NCBI GenBank assembly: GCA_949739085.1
Contig: CATIYU010000206.1
Coordinates: 1 to 35,673, forward strand
Reading direction: 5' to 3'
Length of the DNA stretch: 35,673 nucleotides
Source of the DNA: an uncultured Eubacteriales bacterium
GTDB lineage: Bacteria > Bacillota_A > Clostridia > Oscillospirales > Oscillospiraceae
Shown here: in pieces, positions 24,258 through 31,749 of the stretch
Position numbering within the stretch: the stretch's first letter is position 1
Layout of the letters: every line of letters starts with the position of its first letter
Made by a program: the position numbers and the translations under genes
Notes under the pieces: generated by a model
Databases searched by the model: none
Told to the model about the DNA's origin: nothing
The model's input: only the letters and a program-made list of their open reading frames with translations

Positions 24258-24754
24258 TACAAGACGGAATCCCCACCAGGGAGGATATACAGAGCGTGAC
24301 TCCCCCGGCCCAGCGGCTGGCCCAGGGGGCGGTGGCCATTGCGGAGTGCTTCCAAAAAATTCCATGCAATCCCTGCACGAAGGCGTGTGTGAAAAAGGCT
24401 ATCCGGGTAGAGCCGGATATCAATGAGACCCCCAAGGTGGACTACGACGTCTGCAATGGCTGTGGGGCGTGTATTGCCCGCTGTCCGGGACTGGCGATTT
24501 TCGTGGTGGACATGACATACAGCGGCGGGGAAGCTCTGGTGAAGCTGCCCTTTGAATTTCTCCCCGTGCCCCGGGAGGGGCAGCTTGCCTGCGGCCTGAG
24601 CCGGTCGGGGGAGGAGCTGGGCTGGTTCCCCGTGATGAAGGCGGTGTCTGGCGGGAGCCGGAATATGACGTATACGATCAGCCTTGCGGTACCCAAGGAG
24701 CTGGCCATGGAGGTCCGGAATATCAGGGTAGGAGGTTACCGGGATGGACGATAG
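24251..24754 (+). CDS. 4Fe-4S ferredoxin-like subunit
   Basis: 167 aa (near 18 kDa). A classical [4Fe-4S] motif CNGCGACIARCPGLAIFVVD is in the middle, and a second Cys group ECFQKIPCNPCTKAC (C-x5-C-x2-C-x3-C) precedes it, so two clusters are possible. The C-terminal half has no Cys except one and contains short strands. Starts at ATG 24251 overlapping the flavoprotein stop by seven bases, and overlaps the next gene by 11. Size and position match the gamma (19 kDa) subunit of the archaeal dye-linked proline dehydrogenase complex, as I recall it. Likely an electron-transfer subunit. Confidence 0.88.
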   Translation: MLIQDGIPTREDIQSVTPPAQRLAQGAVAIAECFQKIPCNPCTKACVKKAIRVEPDINETPKVDYDVCNGCGACIARCPGLAIFVVDMTYSGGEALVKLPFEFLPVPREGQLACGLSRSGEELGWFPVMKAVSGGSRNMTYTISLAVPKELAMEVRNIRVGGYRDGR

Positions 24755-25031
24755 AAACACCATTCTCTGCCGGTGCGAGGACCTGACGAGGGAGGCGATC
24801 CTCCAGTGCATCGAATCCGGCTGCCGCACCATTGATGAGATCAAGCGGGTCACCCGGGCTGGAATGGGCCCCTGCCAGGGCCGGACCTGCCGGATGCTGA
24901 TTGCCCAGGAGCTGTCCGCCTACTACAAGGTCCCCTTAGAGGAGGTCCTGATGCCCACCTTCCGCCCGCCCACGGAGCCTGTCAGCATGGGTGTTCTGGC
25001 GGACGCCTACCAGGAAGGAGGCGCAGAATGA
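24744..25031 (+). CDS. BFD-like [2Fe-2S] protein
   Basis: 95 aa with the bacterioferritin-associated-ferredoxin-like pattern ILCRCEDLTREAIL...GPCQGRTC (C-x-C, then C-x4-C), which binds a [2Fe-2S] cluster. In related complexes this unit is either a separate delta subunit or fused to the C-terminus of the alpha flavoprotein. C-terminal RPPTEPVSMGVLADA matches the usual tail seen after this domain in HcnB-type proteins. Overlaps the ferredoxin gene by 11 bases and the next gene by four (ATGA). Probably a structural/electron-transfer part of the same complex. Confidence 0.9.
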   Translation: MDDRNTILCRCEDLTREAILQCIESGCRTIDEIKRVTRAGMGPCQGRTCRMLIAQELSAYYKVPLEEVLMPTFRPPTEPVSMGVLADAYQEGGAE

Positions 25032-26176
25032 AGAAAAATTATGAGGCCGTAATTATCGGCGGCGGCATTGTCGGCTGCGCCATCGCGTTTGAGCTGGCTA
25101 AGCGGGGGTTAACTGACATTCTGCTCATTGAGAAGGGCTACCTGTCCTCCGGCGCTACTGGACGCTGCGGGGCTGGCATCCGCCAGCAGTGGGGCTCGGA
25201 GCTTAACGCCCGGCTGGCTCTGGAGAGTACCCATATTTTTGAACATCTGGAGGAGTATACCGGGTACGGCCAGAGCTGCGGCCTACAGCAGGGCGGCTAT
25301 CTGCTGGTGGCCTACACAGAGAAGGAGTGGGCTCAGTTCCAAGAAAATCTGAAGGTTCAGCATGCCCTGGGCATTGATGCCAAGGCTCTGGACCTTCAGC
25401 AGGCCAAAGAGATCGTGCCGTTCCTGAACACAGAGGGCATGTTCGGGGCTACTTTCTGCCAGAAGGACGGCCACGCCAACCCCTTCCACTGTACCATGGC
25501 CTATGCCCAAGGGGCGGCGCGGCTGGGGGTGGATATCCTGACTTATACGGAAGTGACCGGACTGCGGACCCAGAGCGGCCGTATCACCGGAGTAGAGACT
25601 GCCAACGGCGATTTCTTCGGAGCCGGATTGGTGGTGAACTGCGCCAATGTCCGTGCCCCGGGGCTGGCGAATCTGGTAGGGGAGGACATTCCCGTCGTCT
25701 CTGAGCGGCATCAGGCACTGGTTACGGAGCCGGTAGCCCCGCTGCTGCGGAGCATGGTCATGAGCTTCCACCGCTCCTTCTACGTCCAGCAGACGCCCCA
25801 CGGCAGCTTTGTTATGGGCATCGGTCCCCACGAGGAGTCCAGCTTTAATATCCGCTCCAGCTGGCAATTCCTGGAGGAGAACTGCGCGGTTATCTGCGAG
25901 ACCCTGCCCCTGCTGCGGAAGCTGAACGTGGTCCGCCAGTGGGCAGGCAGCTACGATCTGAGCCCGGACCACATCCCAGTCATCGACGAGGCGAAAGCGG
26001 CCAAGGGGTTCTACAGTGTCTGCGGCTTCTCGGGTCATGGATTCATGGTGGCGCCCCGTATCGCCATTCTGGTGGCGAATCACTTGACGGGACAAAAGGA
26101 CGATTTGGATATCAAGACGTTCAGCCAGGAGCGCTATCAAAAGGGCGTGTTCCTGATGGAGCCCTCTGTGGTCTGA
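25028..26176 (+). CDS. DadA-like FAD amine dehydrogenase (probable proline dehydrogenase beta subunit)
   Basis: 382-aa (near 42 kDa) D-amino-acid-oxidase-fold flavoprotein. FAD motif AVIIGGGIVGCAIAFELAKRG at the N-terminus, SSGATGRCGAGIRQQWGSE just after (typical of HcnC, sarcosine oxidase beta and proline dehydrogenase beta), and CGFSGHGFMVAPRIAILVANHL at the C-terminus. The family oxidises the C-N bond of small secondary amines such as L-proline, D-hydroxyproline, sarcosine or opines. Assignment to proline rests on the P5C dehydrogenase gene directly across the terminator and on the four accompanying redox subunits. ATGA coupling to the BFD gene. Last gene of the operon. Confidence 0.85.
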   Translation: MKKNYEAVIIGGGIVGCAIAFELAKRGLTDILLIEKGYLSSGATGRCGAGIRQQWGSELNARLALESTHIFEHLEEYTGYGQSCGLQQGGYLLVAYTEKEWAQFQENLKVQHALGIDAKALDLQQAKEIVPFLNTEGMFGATFCQKDGHANPFHCTMAYAQGAARLGVDILTYTEVTGLRTQSGRITGVETANGDFFGAGLVVNCANVRAPGLANLVGEDIPVVSERHQALVTEPVAPLLRSMVMSFHRSFYVQQTPHGSFVMGIGPHEESSFNIRSSWQFLEENCAVICETLPLLRKLNVVRQWAGSYDLSPDHIPVIDEAKAAKGFYSVCGFSGHGFMVAPRIAILVANHLTGQKDDLDIKTFSQERYQKGVFLMEPSVV

Positions 26177-26198
26177 GCTAATTTCAATTTACACAAAA

Positions 26199-26236
26199 AG
26201 AAGGACCGGACGGCCTGCACCGTCCGGTCCTTTTGA
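26199..26236. terminator. Bidirectional terminator between flavoprotein operon and P5CDH
   Basis: AAGGACCGGACGG (26201-26213), six-base loop, CCGTCCGGTCCTT (26220-26232) followed by TT; the minus strand has a CTTTTTG tract after the same stem. Lies exactly between convergent stops. Confidence 0.92.
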
Positions 26237-26241
26237 AGTTT

Positions 26242-27870
26242 TTACTTCTCGGACATATAGGGATAGGCAATGGCGGCGGAGGGGCAGAAGGACTCCTTCA
26301 CCGTGTGGGCACTGACCCAGCGGATGATGTTCAGGGTAGTGCCAGCCTTGTCGTTGGTGCCGGAGGCACGAGCGCCGCCGAAAGGCTGCTGGCCAACAAT
26401 AGCGCCGGTGCATTTGTCGTTAATATAGAAGTTGCCGGAGGCGTTGCGCAGAGCCTTCTCCATCTTGACCACGGCCTCACGGTCCTGGGCGAAGATAGCG
26501 CCGGTGAGGGCGTAGGGGGAGGCGCTGTCGCAGATCGCCAGGGTCTCGTCCAGCTTTTCATCGTCGTAGACATAGATAGAGACGATGGGCCCGAAGATCT
26601 CCTTGACCATGGACTCATAGGTGGGAGTCTTGCAGCGGATAATGGTGGGCTGCACGAACCAGCCCTTGCTGTCATCGTAGGTGCCGCCGGCGACGAACTC
26701 GCAGTCCGGGGAGGCTGCAGCCCGGTCGATGTAGCCCTTGCAGGTCTCGAAGGAGGCCTGGTCGATGACCGCGCCCATAAAGGTATCGAACTCCTGCACA
26801 TCGCCAACCTTGATGGTGGCAGTCTGCTCCTTCAGGCGCTTTTCCACCACCGGCCAGATGCTGGCGGGGACAAAGGCCCGGGAGCAGGCGGAGCACTTCT
26901 GGCCCTGGAACTCGAAGGAGCCCCGGACAATAGCCGCCACCAGAGGTTCAATGTCGGCGGTGTTGTGGGCAAAGATGAAGTCCTTGCCGCCGGTTTCGCC
27001 CACCAGGCGGGGATAGTTGGCATAGGAGGCGATGTTCTCACCCACCTGCTTCCACACGCTCTGGAATACGGCGGTAGAGCCGGTGAAGTGGAAGCCGGCC
27101 ATCTTTGGGTGGCTGATGACATACTGGGACATGTCGCTGCCGGTGCAGGGTACGAAGTTGATGACACCGGCGGGCAGGCCGCACCACTGGAGCAGCTTCA
27201 TATAGTAGTAGTTGGAGAGCACCGCCGTGCGGGAGGGCTTCCACAGGGCCACGTTGCCCACAATCGCGGGGGCAGTGGGGAGGTTGCCACCGATCGAGGT
27301 GAAGTTGAAGGGGGAGATGGCGCAGATGAAGCCGTCCAGGGCCCGGTAGTCCTGACGGTTCCAGATGCCATCGGCGCTGGCGGGCTGCTCCTTGAAGATC
27401 TCCTGAGCGCCCCACACGCCGAAGCGGAGGAAGTCCGCCAGCTCAGCGATGTCAATTTCCGCCTGGAACACGGTCTTGGACTGGCCCAGCATGGTGGACG
27501 CGTTGAGGACCTTGCGGTAGGGGCCGGTAATCATATCTGCGGCCTTCAGAAAGATGGCGGAGCGGTGCTCCCAGGGCATCTCCTCCCAGGCGTCCTTGGC
27601 GGCCAGAGCGGCGTCGATAGCCATTTTCAGTTCCTTTTCCCCGGCCATGCAGCATTCCGCGATAACGTGCTTGTGGTCGTGGGGCATGGTGACGGAGATG
27701 GTCTTATCGGTCCAGACCTCTTTCCCGCCGATAATCAGGGGGATTTTGACCACCTCTCCGGCCTGCTTGGCCAGCTCTTCCTTCAGCTCAGCCCGCTCAG
27801 GACTGCCGGGCATGTACCCCTTGAAGGGATCGTTTTCAGGACGGACGATGGTAAAATACGCGTTGGGCAT
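26242..27870 (-). CDS. pruA: L-glutamate gamma-semialdehyde (P5C) dehydrogenase
   Basis: 542-aa aldehyde dehydrogenase of the stand-alone ALDH4A1 type that oxidises P5C/glutamate semialdehyde to glutamate with NAD+. Active-site Cys326 (FQGQKCSACSR) and general base Glu292 (VGETGGKDF) have the same 34-residue separation as human ALDH4A1. SPFNFTSIGGNLPTAPAIVGN is the proline-pathway-specific segment, and FNFPKGYMP-like N-terminal NDPFKGYMPGSPERAEL also matches. ATG 27870 has GGAGGT nine bases upstream; the open frame extends to 27975 but covers the promoter. Transcribed by its own promoter inside the end of the AraC gene's downstream space, and convergent with the five-gene dehydrogenase operon. 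Strong assignment. Confidence 0.95.
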   Translation of the reverse strand: MPNAYFTIVRPENDPFKGYMPGSPERAELKEELAKQAGEVVKIPLIIGGKEVWTDKTISVTMPHDHKHVIAECCMAGEKELKMAIDAALAAKDAWEEMPWEHRSAIFLKAADMITGPYRKVLNASTMLGQSKTVFQAEIDIAELADFLRFGVWGAQEIFKEQPASADGIWNRQDYRALDGFICAISPFNFTSIGGNLPTAPAIVGNVALWKPSRTAVLSNYYYMKLLQWCGLPAGVINFVPCTGSDMSQYVISHPKMAGFHFTGSTAVFQSVWKQVGENIASYANYPRLVGETGGKDFIFAHNTADIEPLVAAIVRGSFEFQGQKCSACSRAFVPASIWPVVEKRLKEQTATIKVGDVQEFDTFMGAVIDQASFETCKGYIDRAAASPDCEFVAGGTYDDSKGWFVQPTIIRCKTPTYESMVKEIFGPIVSIYVYDDEKLDETLAICDSASPYALTGAIFAQDREAVVKMEKALRNASGNFYINDKCTGAIVGQQPFGGARASGTNDKAGTTLNIIRWVSAHTVKESFCPSAAIAYPYMSEK

Positions 27871-27946
27871 GGTTATGTACCTCCGTATATAAAAATATTG
27901 GAACCACAAAGTGTAAAAGGAAACATGCAAAATACGATTGAAATTC

Positions 27947-27975
27947 AGTATAGCACAGGGCTTTCCCACTGTCAA
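27947..27975 (-). promoter_or_regulatory. Consensus promoter for P5C dehydrogenase gene
   Basis: Minus strand perfect TTGACA (plus 27970-27975), 17-bp spacer, TATACT (plus 27947-27952), directly after the AraC-family gene stop at 27982. Confidence 0.85.
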
Positions 27976-27981
27976 ATCCGG

Positions 27982-29115
27982 CTACTGCGCCCGGCGCCAC
28001 TCAGTAGGCGTCTTCCCGAACCGCTTCTGGAAGGAGGCGCAGAAGTAGGAGACATTGTTGTACCCCACCAACTGTCCCACTCTGCTGACGGTGGAGGGAG
28101 TGTTCCGCAGCAGCTTGCAGGCCATGCTCAGCCGGTATTCTGAGAGGAAGTTCTGGATGGTGGTGCCCCGGCTGTTTTTGAAGATGGTGCGCACATAGTT
28201 GGTGGAGAGTCCCACCTGGGAGGCCACCTCGTCAACAGAAACGGTCTCCATATAGTGCTTTTCGATGTACTCCTCCACAAAGGCGGCTACCCGGTAGTTG
28301 GTGTTCTCCTTCAGCGGGCGGTACCAGGCCAGGAGCTGATCCATATACCAGGAGATATGCCGCCGGGCCTCTCCGGCGTTGTTCGCCTCCGCCACCAGCT
28401 GGAAAACAGACTTTCCATTGGGCCGCAGGGCTCTGCGGTGTCCGGCCAGCTCCTCGTCCGGGGCAACTAGATCCTCGTTTACCTGGTGGTACAGGCTGGC
28501 GCAGCACTCTCGAAACACCGCCGCGCTGCCCCGGCCGCTGATGGCGAAATAATTCTCCAGCCGCTCGTGGGCGCAGTCCGCCTCGCCCCGGGCCAGGCAG
28601 GAGGCGATGTCCCGCCGTAGCAGCCGCAGCCGCCGGTTGTCCGGCTCGCTCAGCTCCATGTCCCGGCGGGAGGGGAGCAGCTCCACCAAGGGGCGGCACT
28701 CCGTTTCCAGGCAATAGAACGCCTCGTCCGCCGCAGCCAGGAACATGTCCCGCACCTGCCGCGCCTCCATCAGGCTCTTTTTGACTTCCAAATAGGCCAC
28801 GTTCAGCACCGCGCCCCGGCCGCACAGCCACTGAGCCACGCGCCCCGCCAGATCCCGGCAGTCCGCGTCAGGGGTCAGCAGCAGCAGGGTAAGTTCTGGC
28901 AGCTCGATATAGTACAGGATTCCGTCAAACGCCTGGAAAACCTGCTCCAGGCTGGGCGAACCCCGCATACGTCCGTACAGACCGGCCACGCCAAACTGGA
29001 TGTCCTCCAGGGCCGCGCCGCTGTCCAACTCCTCGACCAATTGCTCCAGTGGTTGGGAGTCCTCCTTAAAAATCCGGTCCAGGAGTTTACGTTCTCTCTG
29101 ACAAATTCGATACAT
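27982..29115 (-). CDS. AraC-family transcriptional regulator
   Basis: 377-aa regulator. The two C-terminal helix-turn-helix units are clear: VSVDEVASQVGLSTNYVRTIFKNSRG and VSRVGQLVGYNNVSYFCASFQKRFGKTPTEWRR. The N-terminal 270 residues are helical and not assigned to a known ligand-binding family (no cupin or response-regulator motif seen). ATG 29115 follows GGGGAGGG; a frame extension to 29139 is less likely. It lies 47 bp behind the GH127 gene on the same strand and about 110 bp before P5CDH, so it could sense an arabinoside/sugar signal or control proline oxidation; co-transcription with GH127 favours the former. Confidence 0.9.
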   Translation of the reverse strand: MYRICQRERKLLDRIFKEDSQPLEQLVEELDSGAALEDIQFGVAGLYGRMRGSPSLEQVFQAFDGILYYIELPELTLLLLTPDADCRDLAGRVAQWLCGRGAVLNVAYLEVKKSLMEARQVRDMFLAAADEAFYCLETECRPLVELLPSRRDMELSEPDNRRLRLLRRDIASCLARGEADCAHERLENYFAISGRGSAAVFRECCASLYHQVNEDLVAPDEELAGHRRALRPNGKSVFQLVAEANNAGEARRHISWYMDQLLAWYRPLKENTNYRVAAFVEEYIEKHYMETVSVDEVASQVGLSTNYVRTIFKNSRGTTIQNFLSEYRLSMACKLLRNTPSTVSRVGQLVGYNNVSYFCASFQKRFGKTPTEWRRAQ

Positions 29116-29162
29116 TGATTCCCTCCCCGTCATGCTCAACTAACGGGAATCCCGCCGCTGGG

Positions 29163-31427
29163 TCACGCTTCCTGAAGATATACCTGATATTCCTCTTTCC
29201 ATACTTTTTCCAGTGGGATAAACAGCACGCCGCTGTCCCTGTGCCGGAAAGCCAAGGGCCGTCCGGCCTCCCGGGAAAAGACCTCCTCCGGAATTCCGGG
29301 GTGTATGGAAAGCCGCTCCTCCATGGTGGTGAGTGCCGCCAGCACATAGGGGCCATAATGAACGGTAAAGAAGTCCGGGCGGTCCGGCGCTCTCTCGTAC
29401 CGAAGGCCGCAGGGGAACTCCACCTCCAGCTCCGCCGTACCCTGCCAGTCCCGCTCCAGAGTGAAATAGCCGTCCAGAAGAGGGGCGGGGCAGTCCGCGC
29501 CATTGAGGCGGATAACTGCCGGAGCTTCCGCCCAGCGGGGCTTTCGGATGCGCAGTGTCCGGAAGGGAGGGGCGTCTCCCTGAATGGTCATGCGTATTTT
29601 CCCGGGGCAGTCCTCCTCTGTCTCCATGGTGAGAGCGAGTCCCGGCAGGGACAGCTGGGAGGGGAGGAAGAGGTTCACATACAGGCAGTCCTCCCCGGTG
29701 TAGTAGATGCTCTCTATGTACTTGAAGTGGCTCTCCAGTCCGGTACCATGGCAGCAGCTGTTTTCCGAGGCGTCAAAGTCCTTGACCGCCCGGGGCAGCA
29801 TTGAGAGGAAATAGGTGCTGCCGCTGGTGGGCCGGTGGTCGCAGGAGGAGAGAATGTGGTTGGTCATTGCCCTTTCATAGTAGTCCATATAGGCCGGGGC
29901 GGGGCAGTATTGGTAGAGTTCCTTCGTCAGCTTCAGCATGTTATAGGAGGCGCAGCTCTCGGAGGTGCTTTTGGTGAGCAGTCCAGCGATTTTGCCCGGC
30001 TCGTGGAACATCTCGCTCTCGCCCACGCCGCCAATAGCGTACATACGGCTTCCGGACGCCAGGGCCCAGAACCGCTCCGCGATGTCGTGGTAACGGCGTT
30101 CACCCGTGGCCTCATAGAGCTTCATGGCTCCCACCACCTGTGGGATGTGCTGGTTGGCGTGCATCCCGGTGAGGGCGTCCACGTTCTGCTCCAGGGGGAA
30201 GAAGAGGCGGTCGTTGTCAAAGAACCGGGCGGCCTCCAGGTACTCCTTTTTCCCGGTAATATGGTAGAGCGCAGCCATAGATTCGTTCATCCCGCCGTAT
30301 TCCCCAGCGATATAGATGCCCCACATCCGCACCCGTTTTTCGTGGTTCAGGCGATGCAGGCGGGCATAGACCCAGTCCCCGATGCCCACAGCGATTTCCA
30401 ACGCCTTCTCCAACCCAGCCAGACGGTGCAGGTCCAGAAGTCCGGCCAGGATTTTATGGAGGGTGTAGTAGGGGGCCCAGATTTTGGGGTAGGGGGTGTA
30501 CTCCTCCAACAAATCAAACTGCTCCTCAGAATAGGCGCTGAGGAATCCGGGGTGATACCCCTCCTGAGCGGCGAAGGCGTCCTGACACGCTTTCAGGGCG
30601 TCCACCACATATGCCGCCTTCTGGCGGATTTCCCCATCCCCAGTGGCGTGCCAGCAGAGGGCCAGGGAGGAAAGGTAGTGCCCGGTGCTGTGTCCCCGCA
30701 GCAGGCCATCCGGGGAGTCCCAGCCGGTCATAGCGGGGGCGTCTCCGGTGGACAGTCCCGCCGCCCGCCGGAAGTTATAGAGCCACTGGTCCGGATTTGT
30801 ACGCAGCAGGTAGGTATGCATACGCTCCTGGGCTTCATAGAAGTCGCTGCCCGGCAGGAGCGTCACGCCGTCCTGAACCGCCGTCAGCTTACGGAGCGGC
30901 AGATTTTCAGACGGAGCTTGTTCCGCTGCGCAGACTTCCCCATTTACCGGGATATTGGTGTCCTTTAGAACACCCACCACAGGGTAAATCCCTGGCTGGT
31001 CCCAGACGTGCTCCAGACCGCCCTCCCATTCAATGAGGTGGGCGATAACCCGGCCGTCCTTGGTGCGTACAGCAGCGGCGCTGGGCAGATGAACTGGCTC
31101 GCCTGCTGCGGCGGGGATCTGGATGGGGAAGATCTCCTCCACCTGGATCTGGCTCTGCTCCTCCAGTACGGTCACCAGATACCGTCTCTCCTCTGTGCAG
31201 GACCCGTAGGTGAACCGGGCGGTGAGAGGCACTTCCCGGTTGCCCCGGCCATAGGCGGGCCGCGTCACCTTCCCCTCGTGGTTCATGAAAGCCAGGTTTC
31301 CGGACTGCCAGGTGATGGCGGAGCCGTTTTTCCCAGCGGCGGGCAAGTCCAAATCAAATTCCACTGTTCCCAGATTTCCCAGGTACAGCTCCTCAATGTC
31401 CTTTTGTACGACTTCTCTGTCTGTCAT
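29163..31427 (-). CDS. GH127 beta-L-arabinofuranosidase-like enzyme
   Basis: 754 aa without signal peptide, so probably cytoplasmic. Two N-terminal Ig-like regions (about 1-85, an atrophied bacterial-Ig style, and 90-170 with EEIFPIQIPAAAGEPVHLPSA) precede the GH127 (DUF1680) barrel. The zinc/cysteine catalytic set known from Bifidobacterium HypBA1 (E338, C340, C417, C418) is visible as E490-x-C492 (TSESCAS) and C558-C559 (NSCCHGTG), with C558 the predicted nucleophile. GH127 removes terminal beta-L-Araf, for example from hydroxyproline-linked plant glycans. ATG 31427 has GGAGG nine bases upstream. The AraC regulator follows 47 bp later. Fine specificity is unknown. Confidence 0.9.
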   Translation of the reverse strand: MTDREVVQKDIEELYLGNLGTVEFDLDLPAAGKNGSAITWQSGNLAFMNHEGKVTRPAYGRGNREVPLTARFTYGSCTEERRYLVTVLEEQSQIQVEEIFPIQIPAAAGEPVHLPSAAAVRTKDGRVIAHLIEWEGGLEHVWDQPGIYPVVGVLKDTNIPVNGEVCAAEQAPSENLPLRKLTAVQDGVTLLPGSDFYEAQERMHTYLLRTNPDQWLYNFRRAAGLSTGDAPAMTGWDSPDGLLRGHSTGHYLSSLALCWHATGDGEIRQKAAYVVDALKACQDAFAAQEGYHPGFLSAYSEEQFDLLEEYTPYPKIWAPYYTLHKILAGLLDLHRLAGLEKALEIAVGIGDWVYARLHRLNHEKRVRMWGIYIAGEYGGMNESMAALYHITGKKEYLEAARFFDNDRLFFPLEQNVDALTGMHANQHIPQVVGAMKLYEATGERRYHDIAERFWALASGSRMYAIGGVGESEMFHEPGKIAGLLTKSTSESCASYNMLKLTKELYQYCPAPAYMDYYERAMTNHILSSCDHRPTSGSTYFLSMLPRAVKDFDASENSCCHGTGLESHFKYIESIYYTGEDCLYVNLFLPSQLSLPGLALTMETEEDCPGKIRMTIQGDAPPFRTLRIRKPRWAEAPAVIRLNGADCPAPLLDGYFTLERDWQGTAELEVEFPCGLRYERAPDRPDFFTVHYGPYVLAALTTMEERLSIHPGIPEEVFSREAGRPLAFRHRDSGVLFIPLEKVWKEEYQVYLQEA

Positions 31428-31466
31428 ATCTGGCGTCCTCCTGTATGTTCAGAGTGGCGGGCGGTA

Positions 31467-31482
31467 TTTCACGTTGGTGAAA
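31467..31482. promoter_or_regulatory. Candidate operator between GH127 and M24 genes
   Basis: TTTCACGTTGGTGAAA is a perfect 6-bp inverted repeat with a 4-bp centre, 40 bp upstream of the GH127 ATG and about 130 bp upstream of the divergent promoter. The 31428-31749 gap holds this site, the promoter at 31612 and the M24 leader; no small gene was seen. Confidence 0.4.
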
Positions 31483-31611
31483 ACCGGCAAAACAAGTCTC
31501 CGGGAAATGAAAAAACTGTACAAATGGGAACAAAATGTCTTTCAATGGTTCTGGCGGATAAGAACCGCCCAGATGGGAGATATCAATTTTCCCAAATTGC
31601 GGGAATTTATG

Positions 31612-31640
31612 TTGACTATCTTTGTAAAATTCATTATAAT
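31612..31640 (+). promoter_or_regulatory. Promoter for second M24 peptidase gene
   Basis: TTGACT (31612-31617), 17-bp spacer, TATAAT (31635-31640); leader of about 105 nt. Confidence 0.75.
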
Positions 31641-31749
31641 GAAAATAACGCAAAATGTCAATCCTAACATGCGCGCCGCCCCGGAGAAAATACGGCCCGC
31701 CGCGTATGCAGGAGCGTTGCGCGGGATATCACATGGAGGTAACCTACAT

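Noticed and set aside
22838..26176. Hydrogen cyanide synthase (HcnABC)
   Set aside because: HcnA-, HcnB- and HcnC-like proteins are present, but the additional ferredoxin and BFD subunits and the adjacent pruA fit a proline/secondary-amine dehydrogenase better; cyanide formation is not expected in this lineage.
26233..28143. 636-aa open frame on the plus strand
   Set aside because: It is exactly antisense to the well-supported P5C dehydrogenase gene, has low-complexity Gly/Val/His-rich sequence and no family resemblance; a GC-driven shadow frame.
31285..31749. N-terminal extension of the second M24 peptidase
   Set aside because: The open frame upstream of 31750 spans the consensus promoter at 31612-31640 and part of the GH127 gene; the GGAGGT-preceded ATG at 31750 begins the AMP_N homology.
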